Shown: in pieces, positions 8,023-15,623 of the stretch
Position numbering within the stretch: position 1 is the stretch's first letter
How the letters are laid out: each line of letters starts with the position of its first letter
From: DATKAB01 sp964542745
GTDB taxonomy: Bacteria > Eisenbacteria > RBG-16-71-46
Assembly (NCBI GenBank): GCA_964542745.1
Contig: CAZIVR010000032.1
Coordinates: 1 to 33,735, forward strand
Direction: 5' to 3'
DNA: 33,735 bases
Program-made: the position numbers and the translations under genes
The notes under the pieces: generated by a model
Seen by the model: the letters and a program-made list of their open reading frames with translations, nothing else
The model's database searches: none
Told to the model about the DNA's origin: nothing

Positions 8023-8379
8023 ATGAAGAAGCGGAATGGATGGATGGCCCTGCTGGGATTCGCGGCCGTTCTCGGGATCGGGGCGGTGGTGGTGGGCTGC
8101 GCCGGGGAGCAGGCGACCGCGAGCGAGGTGAAGATCGAGGTGACCGACGCCGGCTTCGTGCCCGCGGTGGCCAACGTGCCGAAGGGCAAGCCGGTGACGC
8201 TGGTGGTGACCCGCAAGGTGGAGACCTGCGCCACCGAGATGATCTTCGCGGGCACCGGCGAGAAGCACGACCTGCCGCTCAACCAGACCGTCCGCATCGA
8301 GCTGCCCGCCGACCGGGCCGAGACGCTCGACTACGCCTGCGCGATGGACATGATCAAGGGCAAGGTGGTTTCGAAGTAA
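8023..8379 (+). CDS. Cupredoxin-like lipoprotein, last gene of the metal-export operon
   Basis: The 118-aa product starts at an ATG preceded by AAAGGAG. Residues 1-27 are a signal with a lipobox-like VVGC, so the protein may be lipid-anchored through C28 (the cysteine before AGEQ). The rest is a single cupredoxin-type beta-sandwich: VKIEVTDAGFVPAVANVPKG, then KVETCATEMIF and DYACAMDMIKGKVV. The Cys, Cys and Met residues in the last two segments sit where related cupredoxin_1 domains in copper operons carry their metal ligands. The classical N-terminal His ligand of blue copper proteins is not evident. Immediate linkage to cusA suggests a periplasmic copper carrier taking the place of CusF, which is an inference. 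A strong hairpin follows. Confidence 0.78.
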   Translation: MKKRNGWMALLGFAAVLGIGAVVVGCAGEQATASEVKIEVTDAGFVPAVANVPKGKPVTLVVTRKVETCATEMIFAGTGEKHDLPLNQTVRIELPADRAETLDYACAMDMIKGKVVSK

Positions 8380-8390
8380 GCACCGCGCGC

Positions 8391-8416
8391 CCCGGGGCCG
8401 ATGGAGCGGCCCCGGG
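8391..8416 (+). terminator. Strong hairpin ending the metal-export operon
   Basis: CCCGGGGCCG (8391-8400) pairs perfectly with CGGCCCCGGG (8407-8416) across a 6-nt loop, 11 nt after the cupredoxin stop. There is no T-run, as is common in very GC-rich genomes. Confidence 0.65.
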
Positions 8417-8500
8417 ACCCCGCCGGGACGGGCCCGGGCGGCCGTTCCGCACCGCGGACACCGCATCCCTCTTCCACTCGACGCCCGCCGCGGATTGGGG

Positions 8501-8506
8501 TATCAA
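8501..8506 (+). promoter_or_regulatory. Candidate -10 (TATCAA) for the antiporter gene
   Basis: TATCAA ends 6 nt before the GTG at 8513, the leaderless spacing seen elsewhere in the window. If it is real, translation starts at GTG 8513 and not at the upstream TTG at 8495, which overlaps the promoter region. Confidence 0.35.
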
Positions 8507-8512
8507 CCCCCC

Positions 8513-9859
8513 GTGCTTCCCTTCTCGAACCTCGTGAACCGCCGTCCCGGGCGGCCCCGGCGCCTCGCGTTCCTCGCGGCGGTCGCGGTGCTGTTCGCGG
8601 GGCACGCCGCCACCGCGGCCTCCGACCCCTCCGGCGTGGACCTGCTGCCGGTGCTCGAGGCGCTGGTGCTCATCATCGTGGGGGCGCGGCTCGGCGGCGC
8701 CCTGTTCGCGGCCATGGGACAGGCCGCGGTGCTGGGCGAGCTGGTGGCGGGTGTCCTCATCGGCAACCTCGGGCTCTTCGGGTTCCACCAGTTCGACGGC
8801 CTCTCGCACCTGCCGAGCCTCGACCTGCTCGCCCAGATCGGCGTGCTCTTCCTGCTGTTCGAGGTCGGGCTCGAGTCCGACGTGAACAAGATGATCGCGG
8901 TGGGGCCCTCGGCGCTCCTGGTCGCGATCCTCGGCGTGGTCGCGCCCATGCTGCTCGGGTTCTTCGTCTCGCAGGCGTTCTTCCCCGCGCACAACGCCCT
9001 CACCCACTGGTTCGTGGGGGCGACGCTCTGCGCGACCAGCGTGGGCATCACCGCCCGCGTGCTGGGCGAGCTCAAACGCACCGACAGCGACGAGGGCCGC
9101 ATCATCCTGGGCGCCGCGGTCATTGACGACGTGCTGGGCCTGATCGTGCTCGCGGTGGTGGCGGGCATCATCGAGGCCGCCAACCAGGGAGTGGCCTTCG
9201 AGGCCTCGACCATCGCGTTCATCGTGGTCAAGGCGTTCGGGTTCCTGGTGGTGGCGCTGTTCGTGGGGCGCTGGCTCTCGCGCCGCATGTTCCGCGTCGC
9301 CACGCGGCTGCGCGGGCAGGGCCTGCTGCTCTCGAGCGCGCTCGCGCTCTGCTTCCTGTTCTCGTACCTGGCCGGCAAGGCGGGCCTCGCGCCGATCGTG
9401 GGGGCCTTCGCCGCGGGCCTGGTGCTGGACGACGTGCACTACGCCGACCTCCAGGCCCGCGACCACAAGTCGCGCGACGTGCGCGAACTGCTCGAGCCGA
9501 TGGCCAACTTCCTGGTGCCGATCTTCTTCGTGCTGATGGGCATGCGCGTGGATCTCTCGGTGTTCGGCAACACCGCGGTGCTCGGCTTCGCCGGGGTGCT
9601 CACGCTCGCGGCGATCGCCGGGAAGCAGGCCTGCTCGCTGGGCGTGCTCCAGAAGGGCGTGGACCGGATCGCGGTCGGGCTCGGGATGATCCCGCGGGGC
9701 GAGGTGGGCCTGATCTTCGCGGGGATCGGGGCCACGCTCCACATCGGCGGCGAGCGCGTCATTGACGACGCGGTGTTCTCGGCGGTGGTGGCGATGGTGG
9801 CGATCACCACGCTCCTCACCCCGCCGCTGCTGGTCGCGAGGATGAAGGGCCGGAAGTAG
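8513..9859 (+). CDS. CPA2-type cation:proton antiporter (KefB/NapA-like)
   Basis: The product is a 448-aa polytopic inner-membrane protein of the monovalent cation:proton antiporter-2 family. After a signal-like hydrophobic start (FLAAVAVLFAGHAATA) come about 12 transmembrane segments. GQAAVLGELVAGVLIG and the paired aspartates in AAVIDDVLGLI are family signatures, the latter being the ion-binding site of electrogenic NapA/NhaA-type exchangers. The region GLGMIPRGEVGLIFAG is the conserved late helix. No RCK/TrkA-N domain follows, so this is the membrane unit only. The GTG start at 8513 is chosen because of the promoter spacing; no Shine-Dalgarno sequence is visible. It probably exchanges Na+ or K+ for H+, but the ion cannot be read from the sequence. 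A hairpin at 9920 separates it from the next cluster. Confidence 0.87.
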   Translation: MLPFSNLVNRRPGRPRRLAFLAAVAVLFAGHAATAASDPSGVDLLPVLEALVLIIVGARLGGALFAAMGQAAVLGELVAGVLIGNLGLFGFHQFDGLSHLPSLDLLAQIGVLFLLFEVGLESDVNKMIAVGPSALLVAILGVVAPMLLGFFVSQAFFPAHNALTHWFVGATLCATSVGITARVLGELKRTDSDEGRIILGAAVIDDVLGLIVLAVVAGIIEAANQGVAFEASTIAFIVVKAFGFLVVALFVGRWLSRRMFRVATRLRGQGLLLSSALALCFLFSYLAGKAGLAPIVGAFAAGLVLDDVHYADLQARDHKSRDVRELLEPMANFLVPIFFVLMGMRVDLSVFGNTAVLGFAGVLTLAAIAGKQACSLGVLQKGVDRIAVGLGMIPRGEVGLIFAGIGATLHIGGERVIDDAVFSAVVAMVAITTLLTPPLLVARMKGRK

Positions 9860-9919
9860 TTCCCGGCCGCTCGCGGGGCTCGCCGCGGGCGGGCCGCCCG
9901 GCGCGGGCCGCCGGGACGC

Positions 9920-9939
9920 CGGGCGGCGTGCGCCGCCCG
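9920..9939 (+). terminator. Hairpin after the antiporter gene
   Basis: CGGGCGGC (9920-9927) and GCCGCCCG (9932-9939) form a perfect 8-bp stem with a GTGC loop. It lies between the antiporter stop and the next promoter. Confidence 0.5.
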
Positions 9940-9951
9940 CCGCCCCGGGAT

Positions 9952-9957
9952 TAGACT
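9952..9957 (+). promoter_or_regulatory. Candidate -10 (TAGACT) for the 10034-14703 cluster
   Basis: TAGACT follows the hairpin at 9920 and lies 76 nt before the ATG at 10034. The identical hexamer is used at 22519. No clear -35 is present. Confidence 0.4.
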
Positions 9958-10033
9958 GGCCCGTTCGCAGGAACCCCGCGCACCCGGAACCGCCGGCCGC
10001 CGCCGGGCCGCGCCCGGACCCGAGGAGGATCGC

Positions 10034-10561
10034 ATGAACGTCCGCACCGGAATCGCCCTCGCCGCAGCGCTCGCGCTCGCCGCGGGATCGCTCGCCGCCC
10101 CCCTGCTCGCCAAGGACGCCGCGAAGCCCGCGGCCGCCACGCCACCCGCCGCCATCGGCAAGGCCGAGTCGGCGCGCTGGACGCCGACCACGATCGAGGC
10201 GGCGGCCGAGGAGGCCAACAAGAAGATCCTCGCCTCGGGCAAGGCGGTCACCGTGACCGGCGAGGTGGTGGACGTCTCCTGCTACCTGCAGCTCGGCCGG
10301 CGCGGGCTCGCCCACGTGGCGTGCGGCACCAAGTGCATCAACGCCGGGCAGCCCATCGGCATCGTGGACGCGCAGGACCAGCTCTACCTGGTGTTCCCCG
10401 AACCGCACCACCCGCGCCGCGACGGGCAGGCCTCGATCAAGGAGACGTTCCTGCCGTACCTCGCCCAGCAGGTCCGCGTGAGCGGCATGATGACGAACCT
10501 GCGGGGCGGGATCCGCGCGCTGTTCGTGGAGCCCGCGGCCGTCGCGCCCGAGGCGAAGTAG
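10034..10561 (+). CDS. Exported protein with conserved DVSCYL / CxxxC cysteine pattern
   Basis: The product is 175 aa, with GAGGAGGA before the ATG and a clear signal peptide (residues 1-26, AGSLAAPLLAKDA). A charged helix follows, then a compact beta-rich domain: VTVTGEVVDVSCYLQLG, HVACGTKCINAGQPIGIVD, and later RVSGMMTNLRGGIRALFV. I recognise this as a recurrent but unnamed pattern in exported bacterial proteins, with an OB-fold-like alternation of strands. C83, C97 and C101 are candidates for metal or cofactor binding. The CxxxC spacing also allows redox chemistry. The gene is only 4 nt upstream of the TPR-CHAT gene, so the two are very likely co-translated. Function is unknown. Confidence 0.75.
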   Translation: MNVRTGIALAAALALAAGSLAAPLLAKDAAKPAAATPPAAIGKAESARWTPTTIEAAAEEANKKILASGKAVTVTGEVVDVSCYLQLGRRGLAHVACGTKCINAGQPIGIVDAQDQLYLVFPEPHHPRRDGQASIKETFLPYLAQQVRVSGMMTNLRGGIRALFVEPAAVAPEAK

Positions 10562-10565
10562 CCGC

Positions 10566-13529
10566 GTGCGGCCGCGCCCGCGGCTCGCGGCGCTCGCCGC
10601 CGCGCTCGCGCTCGGTGCCGCGCTCGCGCCGCGTCCCGCGCTCGCGCAGGCGTGGCGGGCGTGGGAGGCGGCGCCCGACAGCGCGCTCCCCGCGGCGCTG
10701 CGGGCCGGCGGCGGCGGTTACGAGGCGGCGTGGAACGCGCTGCTCGTGCAGGAGCTGCGCGAGCGGCTCGGCCGGAGCGATTCGGCGAAGGCCCGCTTCG
10801 CGCTCGCGCTGCGGGTGGCCGCGGCCGAGCCCGCCGCGTTCGGGAGCCGCATCGCCGCCGACGCGATGAAGCTCCGCACCACGTGGACGCGGCCCCGGTG
10901 GCGCGCCCGCGTGGCGGCGGCCGAGGCCGAATCGCTGGCGGCGGCCGCGCAGGCGGCGCGCGACCTCGCGCGCGCGGACTCGCTGTTCCGCGCCGCGCTC
11001 TCCGGTTACCGCGCGATCGGCGAGAAGCGGCGCTCGGCGTGGGTGCTGGGGAGCCTCGGCGTGCTGTGGTTCGGCGCCGGCCAGCCGGCGCGCGCCGAGA
11101 GCCTCTACCGCGAGGCCCTCGTCGCACGGCGCGCGGTCGGCGATCCGCGCATGATCGGCAACACCCTGAACAGCCTCGGCACCAGCAACGTCCTGCTCGG
11201 CCGCTACGACGAGGCCGTGGCGTTCCTCAGGGAGGCGCGCGCGGTGCGCGAGCGCACCGGCGAGACCGCGGCACTCGGGGCGACCCTCAACTTCCTCGCG
11301 CTCGCCTCGATGGCGCTCGGCGAGAACGACTCCACCGAGCACTGGTTCCGCCGGTCGCTCGAGCTCACGGTCGCGGCCGGCGACAGCGGGCGCACCATCG
11401 AGACGCTCGTCAACTACGCCAACCTGCTGCAGCGCTCGGGCAGGGTGGCCGAGGCGCTCGCGCTCCGGGAGCGCGGCATGCGCGCCGCGAGCGAGCGCCG
11501 CGACGTGCCGCGCCAGGGCCTGCTGCTGTTCCAGGCCGGGGCGGCGCTCAACGAGCTGGGGCGATTCTCGGAGGCCGCGGCCAGCCTGTCCCGCGCGATC
11601 GCGCTGAGCGCGGCGGCCGGCGACGCCCAGTCGCTGCCCGGCGAGTGGCTCGAACTCGGCCGCGCCTCGCTGCTCGCGGGCGACGCCGCGGCGGCCCGGC
11701 CGGCGCTGCTCCGGGCGCGCGCGGTGGCGGACTCGCTCGGCAACACCGCGCTGCGCGCGGCGGTCCGCAACAACCTCGCGTTCGCCGCCGAACACGAGGA
11801 CGACCTCGGCGAGGCCGAGCGGCTGGCGCTCGAGTCGCTCGCGATCGCCGAGGCGGCCGCCGACTCGGAGCGGGTGGCGGACGCGGCCATGACGCTCGGC
11901 CGCGTGGGCTTCAAGCGCGGCGACCTGGAGGCGGCGGAGCGCCACTGGACGCGCGCGCTCGGGGCGGCGGGCCCCTCGCGCCCCGAGCAGCTCGGCGCGC
12001 TGCGGCTGAATCTCGGGAACCTGGCCGCCTTCCGCGGGCGGCTCGACGAGGCCGACCGCCACCTCGAGGAGGCGGCGCGTTTCGCCGCGGACGCCCGGCT
12101 CCCGGAGTACGCGTGGCGCGCGCTGCTCGGGCAGGGCGACGTGGCCGAGCGCCGCGGCGACGTGCCGCGGGCGCTGGCGCTCGACCGGCGGGCGGCCACG
12201 CTCATCGACACCCTGCGCACCCGGCAGTCGGGCGAAGGCACGCGCATCGCGCTGTTCGGGAGCCGGCTCTTCGCCTACGAGGCGCTCATCCACCTGCTCG
12301 GCAAGCTCGACGACGGGCGTCCCGGGAGCGCCCACGCCGCCGAGGCGTTCGCGTGGGCGGAGCGCGCCCGCGCCCGCTCGCTGCTCGACGCGATGGCCGG
12401 GCGGCTCGGCGACGACGGCCCGGCCGCGCCGGTGACGCTCGACGAGGCGCGCGCGCTGCTGCCGGACGCCCGCACCGCGCTGCTCGAATACAGCCTCGGG
12501 GATTCGTCCTCGACGCTGTGGGTGATCACGCGCTCGCGCACGGCGCGCCTGACGCTCCCGCCGCGCTCCGCGATCCGCGCCCGCGCCGAGGTGCTGCGCC
12601 GCTCGCTCGCGGACCCGCGGCGCGCCGAGTCGCGCGCCGCCCGCGCCGCGGCGCGCGCGCTCCACCGCATGCTGGTCGAGCCCGCGCAGCCGGCCCTCGG
12701 CGGGATCCGGCGGCTGGTGGTCTCGCCCGACGGCCCGCTCGCGCTGCTGCCGTTCGAGGCGCTGCTCGCGGCGGACGCCGAGCCGGACCGGGCCGCCCCG
12801 AAGCGCGCGTACCTCGGCGAGCGGTACCTCGTCTCCTACACCTCGTCGGCGACCGCGATGCGGCTCGCCGGCCGGAGCCGCGGGGCGGCGGGAACGCGGC
12901 TGGTCGCGATCGGCGAGCCGCGCTTCGGCGCGGGTCCGCCCGCGCTCGCGGCGCTGCCGCACACGGCGGACGAGCTCGCGGCGATCGAGCGCCTCGGCCG
13001 CGGGAGGAGCGTGGCGGCGCTGCGCGGCGCGGCCGCCACCCGGGAGCGCGTCCTCGCCCTCGCCGCCGAGGGCCCGCTCGCGGTGCTCCACGTCGCGACC
13101 CACGGCGTCGCCGACGAGAGCGAGCCGGCGCGCTCGGGGTTGTGGGTGGCCGCGCCGCACGACTCGGCCGCTCCCGGGTTCCTGTCGGTGGCCGACATCG
13201 CGGGGCTCCGCCTGCGGGCGGATCTCGTGACGCTTTCGGCGTGCGAGACCGGCGTGGGGCGGCTCGAACGCGGCGAAGGCGTGCTGGGGCTCACCCGCGC
13301 GTTCCTCGGGGCGGGTGCTCGCAGCGTGGTGGTGAGTCTGTGGCCGGTGAACGACCGCTCGACCGCGACGCTGATGGAGCGCTTCTACCGGGGCCTGCTC
13401 GCGAAGGGACGGCCGCGCGACGCGGCGCTGGCCGAGGCGCGGCGCGCGCTCCTCCGGCGCGACGAGACCCGCTCGCCGTTCCACTGGGCGCCCTTCGTGC
13501 TGGTCGGGGAGGCGGGCCCGCTCCGCTAG
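10566..13529 (+). CDS. Exported TPR-CHAT protein (caspase-like peptidase fold)
   Basis: The 987-aa protein starts at GTG 10566, four bases after the previous stop. Residues 1-28 (MRPRPRLAALAA, ending RPALAQA) are a signal peptide, so the protein is predicted to be periplasmic or secreted. Residues about 150-560 are tetratricopeptide repeats, with many GNTLNSLGT- and LNFLALASMALGE-type helices. The C-terminal CHAT domain (about 640-985) has the catalytic pair: H846 in VLHVATHGVAD and C893 in LVTLSACETGVG, followed by GLTRAFLGAGARSVVVSLWPV. CHAT domains are caspase-clan peptidases, and separase is a relative. Several bacterial ones cut partner proteins in defence systems, but those are cytosolic. 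Here the signal peptide argues for an envelope role. The substrate is unknown; neighbours are an exported Cys protein and an SGNH-like protein. Confidence 0.9.
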   Translation: MRPRPRLAALAAALALGAALAPRPALAQAWRAWEAAPDSALPAALRAGGGGYEAAWNALLVQELRERLGRSDSAKARFALALRVAAAEPAAFGSRIAADAMKLRTTWTRPRWRARVAAAEAESLAAAAQAARDLARADSLFRAALSGYRAIGEKRRSAWVLGSLGVLWFGAGQPARAESLYREALVARRAVGDPRMIGNTLNSLGTSNVLLGRYDEAVAFLREARAVRERTGETAALGATLNFLALASMALGENDSTEHWFRRSLELTVAAGDSGRTIETLVNYANLLQRSGRVAEALALRERGMRAASERRDVPRQGLLLFQAGAALNELGRFSEAAASLSRAIALSAAAGDAQSLPGEWLELGRASLLAGDAAAARPALLRARAVADSLGNTALRAAVRNNLAFAAEHEDDLGEAERLALESLAIAEAAADSERVADAAMTLGRVGFKRGDLEAAERHWTRALGAAGPSRPEQLGALRLNLGNLAAFRGRLDEADRHLEEAARFAADARLPEYAWRALLGQGDVAERRGDVPRALALDRRAATLIDTLRTRQSGEGTRIALFGSRLFAYEALIHLLGKLDDGRPGSAHAAEAFAWAERARARSLLDAMAGRLGDDGPAAPVTLDEARALLPDARTALLEYSLGDSSSTLWVITRSRTARLTLPPRSAIRARAEVLRRSLADPRRAESRAARAAARALHRMLVEPAQPALGGIRRLVVSPDGPLALLPFEALLAADAEPDRAAPKRAYLGERYLVSYTSSATAMRLAGRSRGAAGTRLVAIGEPRFGAGPPALAALPHTADELAAIERLGRGRSVAALRGAAATRERVLALAAEGPLAVLHVATHGVADESEPARSGLWVAAPHDSAAPGFLSVADIAGLRLRADLVTLSACETGVGRLERGEGVLGLTRAFLGAGARSVVVSLWPVNDRSTATLMERFYRGLLAKGRPRDAALAEARRALLRRDETRSPFHWAPFVLVGEAGPLR

Positions 13530-13545
13530 GGGCGGCCGCTCCGCG

Positions 13546-14703
13546 ATGCCGCGCCGCGCGGCCACCGGACTCGCCGCGGCCGCGGCGATGCTGCTCGCGC
13601 TCGGCCTGCTGCTCGAGGCGGGACTGCGCGTGTTCGCGATCGGCGAGGACGCCATCGCCGGGCCCGACCCGTGGCTCGGCTGGGCGCACCTGCCCGGGCT
13701 CCGCGCCGGGCTCGAGAGCGAGGATCCCGGCGACCGTGGCCGGGTGCGCTTCGAGACCAACGCGCTCGGGTTCCGCGACGCCGAGCGCTCCGGGGCGAAG
13801 CCCGCGGGCACGACGCGCGTGCTGTTCCTCGGCGACTCGTTCGTGGCGGGCGCGCAGGTGCCGCTCGACCGCACGGCGGGTCGCGTGATGGAGCGCGCGC
13901 TGGCCCGCGCGCTGGGCCGCCCGGTCGAGGTGTGGAACTGCGGGGTGGCCGGCTACTCGACCGCGCAGGAGCTGCTGTTCCTGAGGCACCGGGCGCGGGC
14001 GTTCGATCCGGACCTGGTCGTGCTCGGCTTCTTCGCCGGGAACGACGTGGCCGACCAGGTGCCGTCGCTCGCCACCTCGCTGCGCAACCGGCCGTTCTTC
14101 GAACTCCGCGGCGACTCGCTGGCGCTGGACCGGAGCCGCCTGCGCCCGGACCGCGGCCCGCTCGGCTGGCTGCGCGGCCGGAGCCGCGCCTTCGGCTGGA
14201 TCACCACGCGGATGCGCGCCGTGCGGATCCGCGCCCACGAGGCGCGCGCCGCGCGGCCCGCCGGCGGCGCGATCCCGCCCGCCCTGATGGTGTACGCCGA
14301 GCGGCCCGACCCGGCCTGGGAGGCGGCGTGGCGGCTCACCGAACGCCTGCTCGTGGAGTGCCGGAACGAGGCGCGCGCGATGGGAGCCGACTTCGTGGTG
14401 GCCTCGATCGCCTCGGGGGCGCAGGTGCACGCCGAGGCGCGCGCCGACCGCCCGGGCTGGGAGCGCTGGGCGGAGCTGCCCGGGCTCTCGCTCGAGGCCC
14501 CCGAGCGGCGGCTCGCGGCCCTCGCCGCGGCCGAGTCGCTGGCGCTGGTGCCCCTGCTGCCGGCGTTCCGCGCCGAGGCCGCGCGCACCGGGGCGCCGCT
14601 CCACGTGCACTGGTCGCGGCACTGGAACGCGCGCGGCCACGCGCTCGCGGGCGCGACGATCGCCGCGGCGGTGGCGGGACGGCTCGCCGCGGGCGTCCCC
14701 TGA
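13546..14703 (+). CDS. SGNH/GDSL-hydrolase-like exported or anchored protein
   Basis: The 385-aa product has an N-terminal hydrophobic segment (residues 6-31). SGNH blocks are visible: block I FLGDSFVAG with nucleophile S98, block II NCGVAGYST, block III GFFAGNDV with N166, and C-terminal block V HWNARGH with H359. Family members are esterases or O-acetyl transferases or esterases acting on polysaccharides and lipids. In the usual DxxH or DxH arrangement an Asp precedes the His; here the residues before H359 are HWSR, so the acid appears to be absent or supplied from elsewhere. The start is the ATG at 13546, 16 nt after the CHAT stop and without an obvious ribosome site, consistent with reinitiation. 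The gene ends at a bidirectional hairpin. Substrate is unknown. Confidence 0.83.
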   Translation: MPRRAATGLAAAAAMLLALGLLLEAGLRVFAIGEDAIAGPDPWLGWAHLPGLRAGLESEDPGDRGRVRFETNALGFRDAERSGAKPAGTTRVLFLGDSFVAGAQVPLDRTAGRVMERALARALGRPVEVWNCGVAGYSTAQELLFLRHRARAFDPDLVVLGFFAGNDVADQVPSLATSLRNRPFFELRGDSLALDRSRLRPDRGPLGWLRGRSRAFGWITTRMRAVRIRAHEARAARPAGGAIPPALMVYAERPDPAWEAAWRLTERLLVECRNEARAMGADFVVASIASGAQVHAEARADRPGWERWAELPGLSLEAPERRLAALAAAESLALVPLLPAFRAEAARTGAPLHVHWSRHWNARGHALAGATIAAAVAGRLAAGVP

Positions 14704-14708
14704 ACGCG

Positions 14709-14742
14709 CCGCGGCCACCCGAAGGATTCCGGGTGGCCGCGG
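14709..14742. terminator. Bidirectional hairpin terminator between convergent genes
   Basis: CCGCGGCCACCCG (14709-14721) and CGGGTGGCCGCGG (14730-14742) form a perfect 13-bp stem with an 8-nt loop. It lies between the plus-strand SGNH gene and the minus-strand gene ending at 14781, so it can serve both. Confidence 0.8.
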
Positions 14743-14780
14743 GATCGAGGCGTGGCGTCGCGCCCGGGGGCGCGGGGGAC

Positions 14781-15245
14781 TCAGTGCTTGTCCTTCCCCT
14801 TTCCCTTGCTCTTCACCTTGACGCGCTCCACGTGGGCGCCGCGGTGCTCGACGTACGCGGCGCGCTTCATCTGCCCCGGGGGGCCGCCGTGCGGGTGGCG
14901 CTTCCAGTGCTTGGCCGGCACCACCATGATCGAGTGGGGCACGTAGCGGTGATCAATCACCGCGTAGGGCCCGCGCCAGGTGCGCGCGCGGTACCAGTAG
15001 TTGCTCCGGTACACGTACCAGTAGCCCCCGCACTGGAAGTAGTCGTCGTCGAAGTCGTCGTCGTTGACCACGTACACGCGCGCGTCCGGCAGCCACACCG
15101 TGCGCGGCGCATGCTGCACCACCACCACCGGCGGCGGCGGGGCGTTGCTCAGGTTGACGCTGACGCTCCAGTCGGCGCCCGCGAACGCGGGCATCGCGAG
15201 GAGCGAGGCGAAGGCGGCAGCGGCCGTGACGCGAAGGATCTTCAT
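14781..15245 (-). CDS. Small secreted Tyr/Trp- and Lys/His-rich protein
   Basis: The product is 154 aa. The ATG at 15245 is preceded by AGGGAGG. Residues 1-22 are a signal peptide ending in PAFA. The mature part has a poly-Pro stretch (APPPPVVVV), an acidic cluster NDDDFDDDYF, an aromatic stretch CGGYWYVYRSNYWYRARTW, and a basic tail ending KVKSKGKGKDKH. This resembles the loosely defined small exported YxW/YxY-rich proteins seen in many Gram-negatives, whose function is not established. The opposite charges of the DDD cluster and the Lys-rich tail could allow self-association or metal binding, which is speculation. It is divergent from the amidohydrolase genes across a palindrome-rich spacer. 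Confidence 0.72.
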   Translation of the reverse strand: MKILRVTAAAAFASLLAMPAFAGADWSVSVNLSNAPPPPVVVVQHAPRTVWLPDARVYVVNDDDFDDDYFQCGGYWYVYRSNYWYRARTWRGPYAVIDHRYVPHSIMVVPAKHWKRHPHGGPPGQMKRAAYVEHRGAHVERVKVKSKGKGKDKH

Positions 15246-15385
15246 GAGGACCTCCCTGGTGGGGCGCGCGCCCCATGGCGCGTGCCTCGAGCCGCGGCGG
15301 GCAAGGGTTCGGAACGCCGGGCTTCCTCCCCTGATCCTGCAGGGCACGTGCCACCCGGGAAGCCCCGGGGCATTCGCCCCGATTC

Positions 15386-15467
15386 GGGACAATCCCTTGC
15401 CGCGCAAGGGGTCCCGGGGCCGTTCGCTCCCGAACGCCCGGGGGGAAGCGTGTCCATTGTGCAATGG
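15386..15467. repeat. Three consecutive short palindromes
   Basis: First is GGGAC, 3 nt, CCCTTGC-cgc-GCAAGGG, then GTCCC (15386-15415), a nested stem. Second is CGTTCG-ctcc-CGAACG (15421-15436). Third is CCATTG-tg-CAATGG (15454-15467), which is AT-richer than its surroundings and looks like a dimeric repressor operator. They lie upstream of the promoter at 15541 in the divergent spacer. Possible roles are operators, a structured leader or the terminator of an unseen small RNA. Confidence 0.65.
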
Positions 15468-15540
15468 GCGTGGCGGATCCGCGTTCGTCCCGCGGTTCCG
15501 GGGCGCTCGTCGCGGTTCGCCGCCGCGCGCAGGACGGCTA

Positions 15541-15569
15541 TTGCCCCGGGCCGCGCCGACCCCTAGCTT
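15541..15569 (+). promoter_or_regulatory. Candidate sigma-70-type promoter of the amidohydrolase operon
   Basis: TTGCCC (15541-15546), a 17-bp spacer and TAGCTT (15564-15569) precede the ATG at 15624 by 54 nt. Spacing is canonical. Confidence 0.5.
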
Positions 15570-15623
15570 CTTGGGCCTTCACGCCCGTTCCGGACGTTTC
15601 GACCCCCTTCCGAGGACCGCCCG

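Larger units (their letters stand above)
15246..15623. other. Palindrome-rich divergent spacer (378 bp)
   Basis: No gene is seen between the minus-strand secreted protein and the plus-strand amidohydrolase. The spacer contains the minus gene's ribosome site, a dense block of inverted repeats (15386-15467) and a promoter for the right-hand operon (15541-15569). Confidence 0.6.

Noticed and set aside
8495..8512. TTG start at 8495 for the antiporter
   Set aside because: It lacks a ribosome site and overlaps the candidate -10; GTG at 8513 fits the promoter spacing better. Not certain.
10566..13529. Cytosolic CHAT-based defence (Craspase/gasdermin-type) system
   Set aside because: No CRISPR effector or gasdermin neighbour is present, and the CHAT protein has a signal peptide.
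10437..13874. 1145-codon minus-strand frame opposite the TPR-CHAT gene
   Set aside because: Composition is Arg/Ala/Gly/Pro-rich without domains. The CHAT catalytic motifs and TPRs on the plus strand explain the region.
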